DNA of 32,069 bases from Bacteroidales bacterium (lineage in GTDB: Bacteria > Bacteroidota > Bacteroidia > Bacteroidales > UBA4181): positions 1 through 32,069 of the forward strand of contig JAISWR010000023.1 in the NCBI GenBank assembly GCA_031270985.1, read 5' to 3'. The translations under genes and the position numbers were made by a program. The notes under the pieces were generated by a model. It made no database searches. It was given only the letters and a program-made list of their open reading frames with translations, and had not been told where the DNA came from. Numbering within the stretch: the first letter of the stretch is position 1; each line of letters starts with the position of its first letter. This document shows positions 19,717 to 26,543 of the stretch, in pieces.

Positions 19717-20408
19717 CCGTAAGCTAAAGCATACGGTGAATAAAGTGTTGTCCCTGCGGGACTTAGGCGATGATGGGATTGATCGTACGTAAGCTGAAGC
19801 ATACGGTTAATAATGTGTTGTCCCTGCGGGACTTTGACTGTGTGAGACAGTGCCCGTGATTGCTCGTACGTAACCAACCGTAAGCTAAAATCCGTAAGCT
19901 AAAGCACACGGTCAATAAAGTGTTGTCCCTGCGGGACTTAGGCGATGATGGGATCGCTCGTCCGTAAGCTGAAGCATACGGTTAATAATGTGTAGTCCCT
20001 GCGGGACTTTGCGTGGTAGACAGTGCCCGTGATTGCTCATCCGTAAGCTAAAATCCGTAAGCTAAAGCATACGGTGAATAATGTGTCGTCCCTGCGGGAC
20101 TTAGGCGATGATGGGATTGATCGTCCGTAAGCTGAAGCATACGGTTAATAAAGTGTCGTCCCTGCGGGACTTAGGCGATGATGCGATTGCTCGTCCGTAA
20201 GCTAAAGCACACGGTTAATAATGTGTCGTCCCTGCGGGACTTAGGCGATGATGCGATTGCTCGTCCGTAAGCTAAAGCACACGGTGAATAAAGTGTCGTC
20301 CCTGCGGGACTTAGGCGATGATGGGAGTGATCGTCCGTAAGCTGAAGCATACGGTTAATAAAGTGTCGTCCCTGCGGGACTTAGGCGATGATGGGAGTGA
20401 TCGTCCGT
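19717..20408. repeat. Array of nine 70-bp double-hairpin repeats
   Basis: Units start at 19717, 19787, 19892, 19962, 20055, 20125, 20195, 20265 and 20335; units two and four are lengthened by 35 and 23 bp of variant sequence. Each unit holds two hairpins. One is CCGTAAGCT plus AGCATACGG around a 2-nt loop, with one mispair. The other is the perfect GTCCC-TGC-GGGAC. They are followed by a conserved TTAGGCGATGATG tail. Units differ by scattered point changes (TAAAGC/TGAAGC, GTGAAT/GTTAAT). The array begins 4 bp after the GH20 stop and ends inside the next repeat block. It resembles REP/BIME elements; no REP-associated transposase gene is in the window. Confidence 0.9.
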
Positions 20409-20757
20409 TTCTGCCTGCATACACAATGTTTCATCAAGGGTAATTTCGTTAGTTTCGTACAAACTGAAAGATGATGCCTCCATCGGTATAAATTGCGCAA
20501 AGACAAATTGACAAAAACCGCAAAGGACAATTGCGCTGTAGCACATATCCTTTATGGTAAAAGGTTCGCCTGTTCCGATATGTTCATCATGCACCGGATA
20601 GGTTTTTCTGCCTGCATACACAATGTTTCATCAAGGGTAATTTCGTTAGTTTCGTACAAACTGAAAGATGATGCCTCCATCGGTATAAATTACGCAAAGA
20701 CAAATTCATAAAAACCGCAAAGGACAATTGCGCTGTAGCACATATCCTTTATGACTT
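20408..20757. pseudogene. Tandem 197-bp duplication of fused GH20-like and nadA gene tails
   Basis: Positions 20408-20463 and 20605-20660 match the last coding part of nadA (21539-21593) almost exactly. Positions 20464-20502 and 20661-20699 match the 3' end of the GH20 gene (19665-19703) at 33 and 34 of 39 bases. The stretches that follow each of these match the region downstream of the nadA stop. The repeat period is 197 bp (for example 20411 against 20608, and 20464 against 20661). The third copy ends near the equivalent of the nadA stop codon. These are non-functional gene remnants. Confidence 0.85.
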
Positions 20758-20800
20758 CGCCATAGGGACACCCAAAACGATGTCCTGAAATTAACAATAA

Positions 20801-20886
20801 CCATTCTATCCATATCTATATCGCCCTCCGCTCTTTCCATCTTCCAAACGGCAGAAAACAGGTTGCATTCCTATGGAATGCAGGAA
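20801..20886. repeat. 86-bp direct repeat, copy 1, ending in a CATTCC palindrome
   Basis: This stretch recurs at 21198-21283 with few differences. It begins CCATTCTATCC and ends with the hairpin TGCATTCC-TAT-GGAATGCA (20864-20882). The hairpin is of the CATTCC/GGAATG palindrome type also found at 21048-21067 and 21104-21122. Confidence 0.8.
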
Positions 20887-20901
20887 GAAGGGTGGCATTT
20901 T

Positions 20902-21083
20902 TTTCTACCGAGCGATGCCTCTCTACGAGATGCACGCCACTTAAAAATTTCGTGTTATTAAAAGGTCAATGTTGCAAATTAGCATAATCCGGCATTCCAT
21001 TGAAAATCATTTTGTAATGTCAATGGGGCTTGCAAAATTGGGGAAATCCGGCATTCCGTTAGGAATGTTTCGCTCGGTAGAAA
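20902..21083. repeat. Palindromic cassette bounded by 14-bp perfect inverted repeats
   Basis: TTTCTACCGAGCGA at 20902-20915 is the exact reverse complement of 21070-21083. Between them lie further partial dyads, including GGCATTCC/GGAATG at 21048-21067. There is no open frame of interest inside. The size (182 bp) and ends would suit a small non-autonomous element, but no target-site duplication was recognised. Confidence 0.6.
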
Positions 21084-21103
21084 CGGCAATTTTCCCCACA
21101 CCC

Positions 21104-21122
21104 TGCATTCCTACAGAATGCA
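21104..21122. repeat. CATTCC-type palindrome
   Basis: TGCATTC and GAATGCA pair around a 5-nt loop. It belongs to the same palindrome group as 20864-20882 and is probably an intergenic REP-like hairpin. Confidence 0.6.
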
Positions 21123-21197
21123 ACCATTTGTCAATCAAATATATAATCAAAAATTTATCTGACATGGCAAAGACATTCACACAAATACACATTCAGA

Positions 21198-21283
21198 CCA
21201 TTCTATCCATATCTATATCGCCCTCCGCTCTTTCCTTCTTCCAAACGGTAGAAAACAAATTTTATTCCTACGGAATGCAGGAA
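21198..21283. repeat. 86-bp direct repeat, copy 2
   Basis: Second copy of 20801-20886, offset by 397 bp. The palindrome at its end is degraded on the left arm (TTATTCC-TAC-GGAATGC). Beyond these repeats, 20758-21434 contains no recognisable gene. Confidence 0.8.
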
Positions 21284-21344
21284 ACGGGGGTCGTCTTTTT
21301 CTAACTTCTCTATATGGACATCTTACGAATTTTCCCAAAAATTT

Positions 21345-21374
21345 TTTAAGGACACCCAAAATGGTGTCCTTAAA
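21345..21374. terminator. GGACACC hairpin, probable terminator after nadA
   Basis: TTTAAGGACACC and GGTGTCCTTAAA form a perfect 12-bp stem around a 6-nt loop. It lies 111 bp beyond the nadA stop, read on the minus strand, with T-rich sequence on both sides, so it could act in both directions. A degraded relative (GGACACCCAAAACGATGTCC) lies at 20766-20785. Confidence 0.65.
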
Positions 21375-21485
21375 TTTATAAATCATTGATTTGTAAATGC
21401 TTATAAAATTAAAGAAAGAAATGTGTCAAAGTCAGGACAAATTGACAAAAACCGCAAAAGACAACTGCACTGTAGCACATATCCT

Positions 21486-22433
21486 TTATGGTAAAAGGTT
21501 CTCCTGTTCCGATATGTTCATCATGCGCCGGATAGGTTTTTCTGCCTGCATACACAATGTTTCATCAAGGATGATTTCGTTAGTTTCGTACAACAAGCAG
21601 TCACGGATTTTTTCCGGCGTCACCAATTTCATGAAACGACAATCGTTGCATGCGCAAGTGGAATCTTTCGGGGGAGCGGGAATGAACGTTTTATCGGGGC
21701 TTGCTTTCTGCATTTGATGCAATATGCCGGATTCTGTGGCGACAATATATGTGGATGCCGTATCCATCTTTGAAAAATGCAACAAAACAGCCGTTGAACC
21801 GATATGATCGGCGACAATCAACACAGGCTTCGGACATTCCGGATGAGCAAGTATTTTTGCCTCCGGATACTGTTTTTTCAATGCCAATATTTTTTCCAAC
21901 GAAAATTCCTCATGCACGTGACAGGCGCCGTCCCATACCAGCATATCTCTATGCGTCAAACTTTTAATATAATTTCCGAGATTACGGTCTGGAGCGAAAA
22001 TTATTTTTTCGTCCTTGGGTAGCGATTCCACAATTTGAACGGCATTGGAGGAGGTACAGACAATATCGGTATGCGCCTTCACCGCAGCGGTGGTATTGAC
22101 GTACGAAATAACGGTATGCGCCGGATGTGCCGCGACAAATTCGGCAAACGCATCCGCGGGGCATGAATCGGCAAGCGAACAGCCCGCATTCATGTCGGGT
22201 AGCAGCACTTTTTTGCCCGGATTGAGGATTTTGGCGGTTTCAGCCATAAAATACACGCCGGCCAGCACAATGATATCTGCCTTTGTTTTCAATGCCTGCT
22301 GCGCCAAGGCAAGACTATCGCCCACAAAATCTGCAAAATCTTGAATTTCAGGATTTTGATAATAATGCGCCAGAATGACTGCATTCTTTTTGTCTTTCAA
22401 TTCTTTGATTTGCAATAATATATCTTTGTCCAT
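21486..22433 (-). CDS. nadA: Quinolinate synthase NadA
   Basis: 315 residues, the usual length for the family. It condenses iminoaspartate with dihydroxyacetone phosphate to give quinolinate, the first dedicated step after aspartate oxidation in de novo NAD synthesis. Visible motifs are ILAHYYQNPE (His23), GDSLALAQQA, NAGCSLADSC, YVNTTAAVKA, FAPDRNLGNYI, WDGACHVHE, VATESGILHQM and CACNDCRFMKL. The [4Fe-4S] ligands are probably Cys85, Cys171 and one of the cysteines at 260-265, by position relative to known NadA proteins. nadB and nadC are not nearby. The gene stands alone, with its own promoter box upstream and a hairpin downstream. Its 3' tail has been duplicated into the neighbouring intergenic region. 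Confidence 0.97.
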   Translation of the reverse strand: MDKDILLQIKELKDKKNAVILAHYYQNPEIQDFADFVGDSLALAQQALKTKADIIVLAGVYFMAETAKILNPGKKVLLPDMNAGCSLADSCPADAFAEFVAAHPAHTVISYVNTTAAVKAHTDIVCTSSNAVQIVESLPKDEKIIFAPDRNLGNYIKSLTHRDMLVWDGACHVHEEFSLEKILALKKQYPEAKILAHPECPKPVLIVADHIGSTAVLLHFSKMDTASTYIVATESGILHQMQKASPDKTFIPAPPKDSTCACNDCRFMKLVTPEKIRDCLLYETNEIILDETLCMQAEKPIRRMMNISEQENLLP

Positions 22434-22453
22434 ATCTTCAACTGATGACGCGA

Positions 22454-22483
22454 CAAAATTAACTTTTTCCGCTACATCATTAA
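22454..22483 (-). promoter_or_regulatory. Bacteroidota-type promoter for nadA
   Basis: On the minus strand TAATTTTG (22461-22454) is a perfect TAnnTTTG -7 box. Nineteen bases upstream lies TTA (22483-22481), one base off the TTG -33 core. It lies about 20 bp before the nadA start codon, so the leader would be short. Confidence 0.55.
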
Positions 22484-22863
22484 TATTTTATATTTAAAAA
22501 TTTATTTAAAATCTGATGATGATAGGGTGTTAAAACAGTGGATAAAAAATTTTGTATTTGTTGTAAAAATGGTTTTTAATATGATACTGACATATTATAA
22601 ACACAGTAATGTGCTGTGATACAAAATAATATTATTTAATCTAACAGATGTTGATGATCGTTTTCCACGGGATATTGTTGAAATTTTTTGGTGGCGTTTC
22701 CTGTTCGGAAGATGTGGAAATCGACCTTTGGGCTGTGGTAAAAAAGTGGAAAAAAGTTTGATTTTTGAAGAAATGTGCATAACCGATCGCCTGTGTGGAT
22801 AAAGTAACAGCTTATTCACTTCGTTATCGACAATTGGATTTCGTATTTGCTATTTGCAAAGAA
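22484..22863. other. AT-rich gap with a cluster of DnaA-box-like sites
   Basis: No gene is supported in this gap. The left part (about 22481-22535) is very AT-rich. The rest holds many sequences close to the DnaA box, mostly in one orientation: AGTGGATAA (22537-22545), TGTGGAAAT (near 22711), TGTGGTAAA (near 22733), TGTGCATAA (22774-22782) and a perfect TGTGGATAA (22794-22802). One reverse site, TTATCGACA, lies near 22824. A dyad CACAG-N7-CTGTG lies at 22602-22618. An AT-rich flank plus boxes resembles a replication origin or a DnaA-titrating locus, but gene directions around it do not support an origin. Confidence 0.35.
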
Positions 22864-23865
22864 TCAAGCCGTTGATGCGCGTTCGATTAAAGAAGTATCG
22901 AAAATGACGGTTTGTATGTTATTTTTTTCGCCGCTAATTTGATTCAGGAAGAGGCGAGCCGCTTTCTTGCCCATTTGCACTACGGGGTGTTCAACAGATG
23001 AGAGTTTTGGTTCTATAATTTCACATTCCTTTTCGTTGTTGAACCCGATAATTTTCACCTGTTGCGGCACATTTACATGTAATTCTTTCAATGTGAGCAA
23101 CGCATGTATGGCGACATCGTCATTGAAGCAGGAAATGCCGTCCGGCGCATCCGTCCGTTGCATCAGGTTGCGGATATGTGCCGGCGTATTATCGGCATTG
23201 ACGCCGTTTTCAATCAGCATCTCGGGGACAAACGGCAACCCGTAGTCATTGAGCGCCTGTTTATAACCTTTGATTCGGTTTTTGGCGATGGACATGATTT
23301 GCAGACCGCTCAAATGGGCGATACGTCGGCAGCCTTTTCGTATCAGATGTTCGGTTGCCGTGTATGCCGCTTTTGTATGGTCGATAATCACCTTTGAACA
23401 ATTAACGTCATCGCTCACACGGTCGAACATGATTACCGGAAACTGTTCCTTCACCAGCGTTTTAAGATAATCCGTTCTGTGTGTTGTTGCGGACAGTGAT
23501 ATGATCAGCCCGTCCACACAACCGGCTATCAGTTGCTTCACCACTGCCTGTTCCTGTTCGGCAGAATCGTTGGACTGTCCTATCAATACATAATATCCTG
23601 CGGGCAGTATTTCCTCCTGAATCCCGCTGATTGCCGAGGAAAAATATTTGTGTGCAATTTCCGGCACCACCACCCCCAATGTGAACGAACGGCGGATTTT
23701 CAGTCCCTGCGCATGTGGATTGAATTGAAAGCCCCATTGCTCCGCCAGCCGGAATACCTTTTCCTTCGTTTTGGGGCTGATTTGATACGAATCGTGCAAT
23801 GCTCTCGAAACCGTAGATTTTGAAAGATTCAATTCGTGTGCAATGTCGTCAATGGTATATTTCAT
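22864..23865 (-). CDS. LacI-family transcriptional regulator
   Basis: 333 residues. The N-terminal LacI helix-turn-helix is clear: YTIDDIAHELNLSKSTVSRA, followed by the hinge region near NPHAQGLKIRRS (about 50-60). The periplasmic-binding-protein-like effector domain follows, with LGVVVPEIAHKYFSSAISGI, DGLIISLS, VIMFDRV, RKGCRRIAHLSG and GIQEEI-type helices. These regulators usually bind a sugar or related ligand and repress or activate nearby operons. The gene starts 18 bp after the stop of the beta-helix lipoprotein gene, so it probably shares a transcript with that gene and the CapA-like gene. Ligand and targets are unknown. Confidence 0.93.
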   Translation of the reverse strand: MKYTIDDIAHELNLSKSTVSRALHDSYQISPKTKEKVFRLAEQWGFQFNPHAQGLKIRRSFTLGVVVPEIAHKYFSSAISGIQEEILPAGYYVLIGQSNDSAEQEQAVVKQLIAGCVDGLIISLSATTHRTDYLKTLVKEQFPVIMFDRVSDDVNCSKVIIDHTKAAYTATEHLIRKGCRRIAHLSGLQIMSIAKNRIKGYKQALNDYGLPFVPEMLIENGVNADNTPAHIRNLMQRTDAPDGISCFNDDVAIHALLTLKELHVNVPQQVKIIGFNNEKECEIIEPKLSSVEHPVVQMGKKAARLFLNQISGEKNNIQTVIFDTSLIERASTA

Positions 23866-23883
23866 GGGACAGGTTTTGAAATT

Positions 23884-25227
23884 TCATGGTCGTTCAAAAG
23901 CGCCTAAATCCGGTTTTCCCGAAATTCGGTTGTTGCCCTCCATATCTTCCGGCGCCATGGCGGCAGCATCGTCTTCGCCCGCATCCAAAGCAGGGGAGTT
24001 TTTTTCAAGGTGAAAATTTCCGTCATACGGATCGACAAATTTTGGATCGGCGGTGAGTACATTGACGAACGAAGGCGGCGAAGTATCCATCAGCGTGCGC
24101 AACAGGCAATAGCGGAATGAATAATACACTGCGTTGCCCAGCGATAATTCTTCGTTCATGCTGCCGTACACCACGCTGTTGCGCAGTTCGACAACAGCCG
24201 GTATTTGCGCTTCATACTGTTCGTAAGTGCGATCGACGGTGAATATGGGAATACTTTTTCGGCGCACCGTGCCGTAATTGGCAAAGGTGCAGTGGATGAA
24301 ACTGCCTGTGCCTCCGCAAAACAAGCCGACGGTGTAGTAGCCGCATTCGGTAATCAGACAGTTACTGCCGGTTACGCGGGCGGCGAAAGCCATCAATCCG
24401 GAATAGGACATGTGGCTGATGGCAACAGCATTCATTTCCAGCGTTGTCACATTTTTTCCTGCTGCGTCACCGGCCATCAATCCGTTGGTTCCGTTGCGGA
24501 TTTTCGTATGCTGCAATGTGTTTTCGCTGCTGCGGTCAGATAAAATGATGCTGCCCCATTGTCCGGGCGTGTTGCGGTATGCCTTTTCCATGCGACTTCC
24601 CGAAAACACTATCGGCTTGTCCACAGTTCCTTTGGCAGACAGCTTGCCTGTGATGTAAATATTCGCCCCTCTGTCCAGATATACGTGTACGCCTTGCTCG
24701 ATGTATAAACTATCTACGGTCAGTTGCCCGCGTATCAGGCAGGGTTTGTCGCCTTGCCATGTCAGTCGTTGGGCGGTTACATTGTCCAGCACAGACACAT
24801 CCTGTCCATAGGCTTCCAGACATACCTGCTGCTTGCTGCCGTTGACGTCGAAATACAGCAGGCAGCGTACCGGTACGGGGATATCGCTGTGCTGTGGGTC
24901 AATGTCGGCTTCTACGAAGAGGTAGATGCTGTCCTGTCCTGCAATTTCTGCGTTGTATGTCCCGTTGAGCGGGACGCCGTCCACGCGGACACGAAAAGAC
25001 GAATCGCTGCAGGACATGAAAATACGAGTGCGGACAGCCCGACGGCTGTCGTTGTACACCATCAGCCGCCTGACGGAGGAACGTGAAGCGGTGAACACGG
25101 TATCAAACCTCAACGTATCGACGGAAAACCCCAAGCTGCCAGAGGGATTGTCCGGCAATTTTTCGGAACATGCCGTCCAAAACGCACATCCCGCAAAAAA
25201 AAGAGCAATATATACGGTGATTTTCAT
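23884..25227 (-). CDS. Lipoprotein with right-handed beta-helix domain
   Basis: 447 residues. The N-terminus has a lipoprotein signal with Cys20 (AFWTACSEK), so the mature protein is probably lipid-anchored in the outer membrane. Residues about 35-150 look like a beta-sandwich (FDTVFTASRSSVRRLMVYN). Residues about 170-410 form a parallel beta-helix repeat region (HVYLDRGANIYITGKLSAKG, GSIILSDRSSENTLQHTKIR). The C-terminus ends DAGEDDAAAMAPEDMEGN and DLGAFERP, a motif typical of 'choice-of-anchor Q' surface proteins. Beta-helix proteins often bind or cleave polysaccharides, but no catalytic residues can be named. It starts 5 bp after the CapA-like gene, so the two are almost certainly co-transcribed. 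Confidence 0.85.
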   Translation of the reverse strand: MKITVYIALFFAGCAFWTACSEKLPDNPSGSLGFSVDTLRFDTVFTASRSSVRRLMVYNDSRRAVRTRIFMSCSDSSFRVRVDGVPLNGTYNAEIAGQDSIYLFVEADIDPQHSDIPVPVRCLLYFDVNGSKQQVCLEAYGQDVSVLDNVTAQRLTWQGDKPCLIRGQLTVDSLYIEQGVHVYLDRGANIYITGKLSAKGTVDKPIVFSGSRMEKAYRNTPGQWGSIILSDRSSENTLQHTKIRNGTNGLMAGDAAGKNVTTLEMNAVAISHMSYSGLMAFAARVTGSNCLITECGYYTVGLFCGGTGSFIHCTFANYGTVRRKSIPIFTVDRTYEQYEAQIPAVVELRNSVVYGSMNEELSLGNAVYYSFRYCLLRTLMDTSPPSFVNVLTADPKFVDPYDGNFHLEKNSPALDAGEDDAAAMAPEDMEGNNRISGKPDLGAFERP

Positions 25228-25232
25228 GTCGG

Positions 25233-26399
25233 TTATCGCGGTATGGTGTCTGTCCGGAAATATCCGCTGAACGGAAGACGGGACAACAGTTGGCGCGTGT
25301 CGTTGTAGAACAGCATCATAAGTTGTTGGTTTTCACCGTCAATATTGTATTTTTCGGGATGCAGCACCGCGTCGTTGATCGGAATCAGCCGGAACACCGA
25401 AACGCCGTTGTGGCGGAAGCGATATACCCAAAAAGGTTCGTAACCGCACGAAATCATCCGTAGCGTGTCTGCGGTTTTCACAAAGACGACGTCCAGCGCA
25501 ATGCCTCCGTTGCGGTAACGATCGCGCTGGTTGGATACGAAATTTCCCATCGAATAGATTACGGGCACGGAATCACCGTTTGCCGTCGGTATTTTGTCAA
25601 ACGGCTGCACCACGTGGGGATGCGCGCCTACAATCAGGTGGCAACCGTGTCGCGCCAGAAAACCGGACAACTGTCGCTGGATGGTGTTTTCCGTGTTTTT
25701 ATATTCCTCTCCCCAATGCAAAAAGGCAATGACGCCGTCGGGCTGCAAACTTGCGGCTTTGGCAAGGTCGGCAGCCATGCGTATGGTGTCAATGCGGTTG
25801 ATCACGTTGGGGCTTTCCGTTGCAAATCCGTTGGTGCCGTATGTGTAATTCAGCAATGCGAATTTGAATCCGTTCCGTTCCACCTGCAACGGATAATCAC
25901 TGCTCCATGCCGCCGAATCTTTGAATGTTCCGGTGTGTGCCATACCGATGCTGTCCAGCACGTCAATGGTGCGTTCCAGCCCCTGTTTTCCTCTGTCCAG
26001 CGAATGGTTGTTGGCGGTGGTCAGTACGTCGAAACCCGCATCCTGCAAGGCAGACGCCAGCGAAAAATGAGATGAAAACTGCGGATACCCCGTATATGGA
26101 GCGCGTGCCAATGTAACTTCCAGATTGGCAAATGCCGCGTCAGCCGACATAATGTACTCTTTGACATACTGAAATACGGGGTGATAATTGTAGGCCGTGT
26201 CCCCGCCGTCATGCCATGCGCCGGTGATTTGCATCCCGTGCCCCATCACGTCGCCAGCAAATATGAGCCGTACGGTATCCGCATGATCCGCCCGTGACGG
26301 CGTTTCCGGTTCCTCTGCGGCAACAGGTTGCGGCAAGACAAGGATAACTGCATACACCATCGCTCCGCACAACAATAACATAATGCCTGCCTTTTTCAT
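25233..26399 (-). CDS. CapA/PgsA-family protein (metallophosphatase-like fold)
   Basis: 388 residues with an N-terminal hydrophobic export segment (IMLLLCGAMVYAVILVLPQP). Family motifs are FAGDVMGHG (about 48-56), ANLEVTLA, LTTANNHSLDRG, IAFLHWGEEY, IVGAHPHVVQPFD and VIYSMGNFVSNQ. CapA proteins take part in poly-gamma-glutamate capsule synthesis in Bacillus, but many family members in Bacteroidota have no known product, and capB/capC partners are absent here. The gene heads a tight set with a beta-helix lipoprotein (5 bp gap) and a LacI regulator (18 bp gap). A surface-polymer function is an inference. A Bacteroidota -7 box ends only 4 bp before the start codon. Confidence 0.9.
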   Translation of the reverse strand: MKKAGIMLLLCGAMVYAVILVLPQPVAAEEPETPSRADHADTVRLIFAGDVMGHGMQITGAWHDGGDTAYNYHPVFQYVKEYIMSADAAFANLEVTLARAPYTGYPQFSSHFSLASALQDAGFDVLTTANNHSLDRGKQGLERTIDVLDSIGMAHTGTFKDSAAWSSDYPLQVERNGFKFALLNYTYGTNGFATESPNVINRIDTIRMAADLAKAASLQPDGVIAFLHWGEEYKNTENTIQRQLSGFLARHGCHLIVGAHPHVVQPFDKIPTANGDSVPVIYSMGNFVSNQRDRYRNGGIALDVVFVKTADTLRMISCGYEPFWVYRFRHNGVSVFRLIPINDAVLHPEKYNIDGENQQLMMLFYNDTRQLLSRLPFSGYFRTDTIPR

Positions 26400-26403
26400 G
26401 AGG

Positions 26404-26411
26404 CAAAATTA
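26404..26411 (-). promoter_or_regulatory. -7 box directly before the capA-like gene
   Basis: On the minus strand TAATTTTG is a perfect TAnnTTTG match ending 4 bp before the ATG at 26399. If used, the transcript would be leaderless or nearly so. A TTG lies 16 bp upstream, shorter than the usual -33 spacing. Confidence 0.4.
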
Positions 26412-26440
26412 CGAAATAAGTTTGTTGCAACCTAAGCAAT

Positions 26441-26511
26441 ACAAAATAAAAACCCGTGAGAGTCGTAGCACAACAGAGCGGAGGGAAACGGATCTGTAAC
26501 CCCTCACGGGT
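26441..26511 (-). terminator. Terminator of the nif operon
   Basis: ACCCGTGAG and CTCACGGGT (26452-26460 and 26503-26511) form a 9-bp perfect stem with a 42-nt loop. On the minus strand it is followed by TTTTTATTTTG. It starts 32 bp after the nifK stop and would separate nif transcription from the capA-like gene. Confidence 0.7.
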
Positions 26512-26543
26512 AGCGTGTCTTCCAGATTGTGGATTTTGGCGCG

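Noticed and set aside
19717-20408. CRISPR-like array
   Set aside because: The whole 70-bp unit is repeated, with no unique spacers between short repeats, and no cas genes are nearby.
20355-20711. Short open frames on both strands between GH20 and nadA
   Set aside because: They are translations of the 70-bp repeats and of duplicated nadA/GH20 tails, not independent genes.
20969-21304. Open frame of 111 codons on the + strand
   Set aside because: It runs through the 86-bp repeat and palindromes, has no family resemblance and no plausible leader, so it is a by-product of repeats.
22595-22819. Minus-strand open frame of 74 codons in the DnaA-box region
   Set aside because: The product is basic, low in complexity and unlike known proteins; the region is better explained as non-coding.
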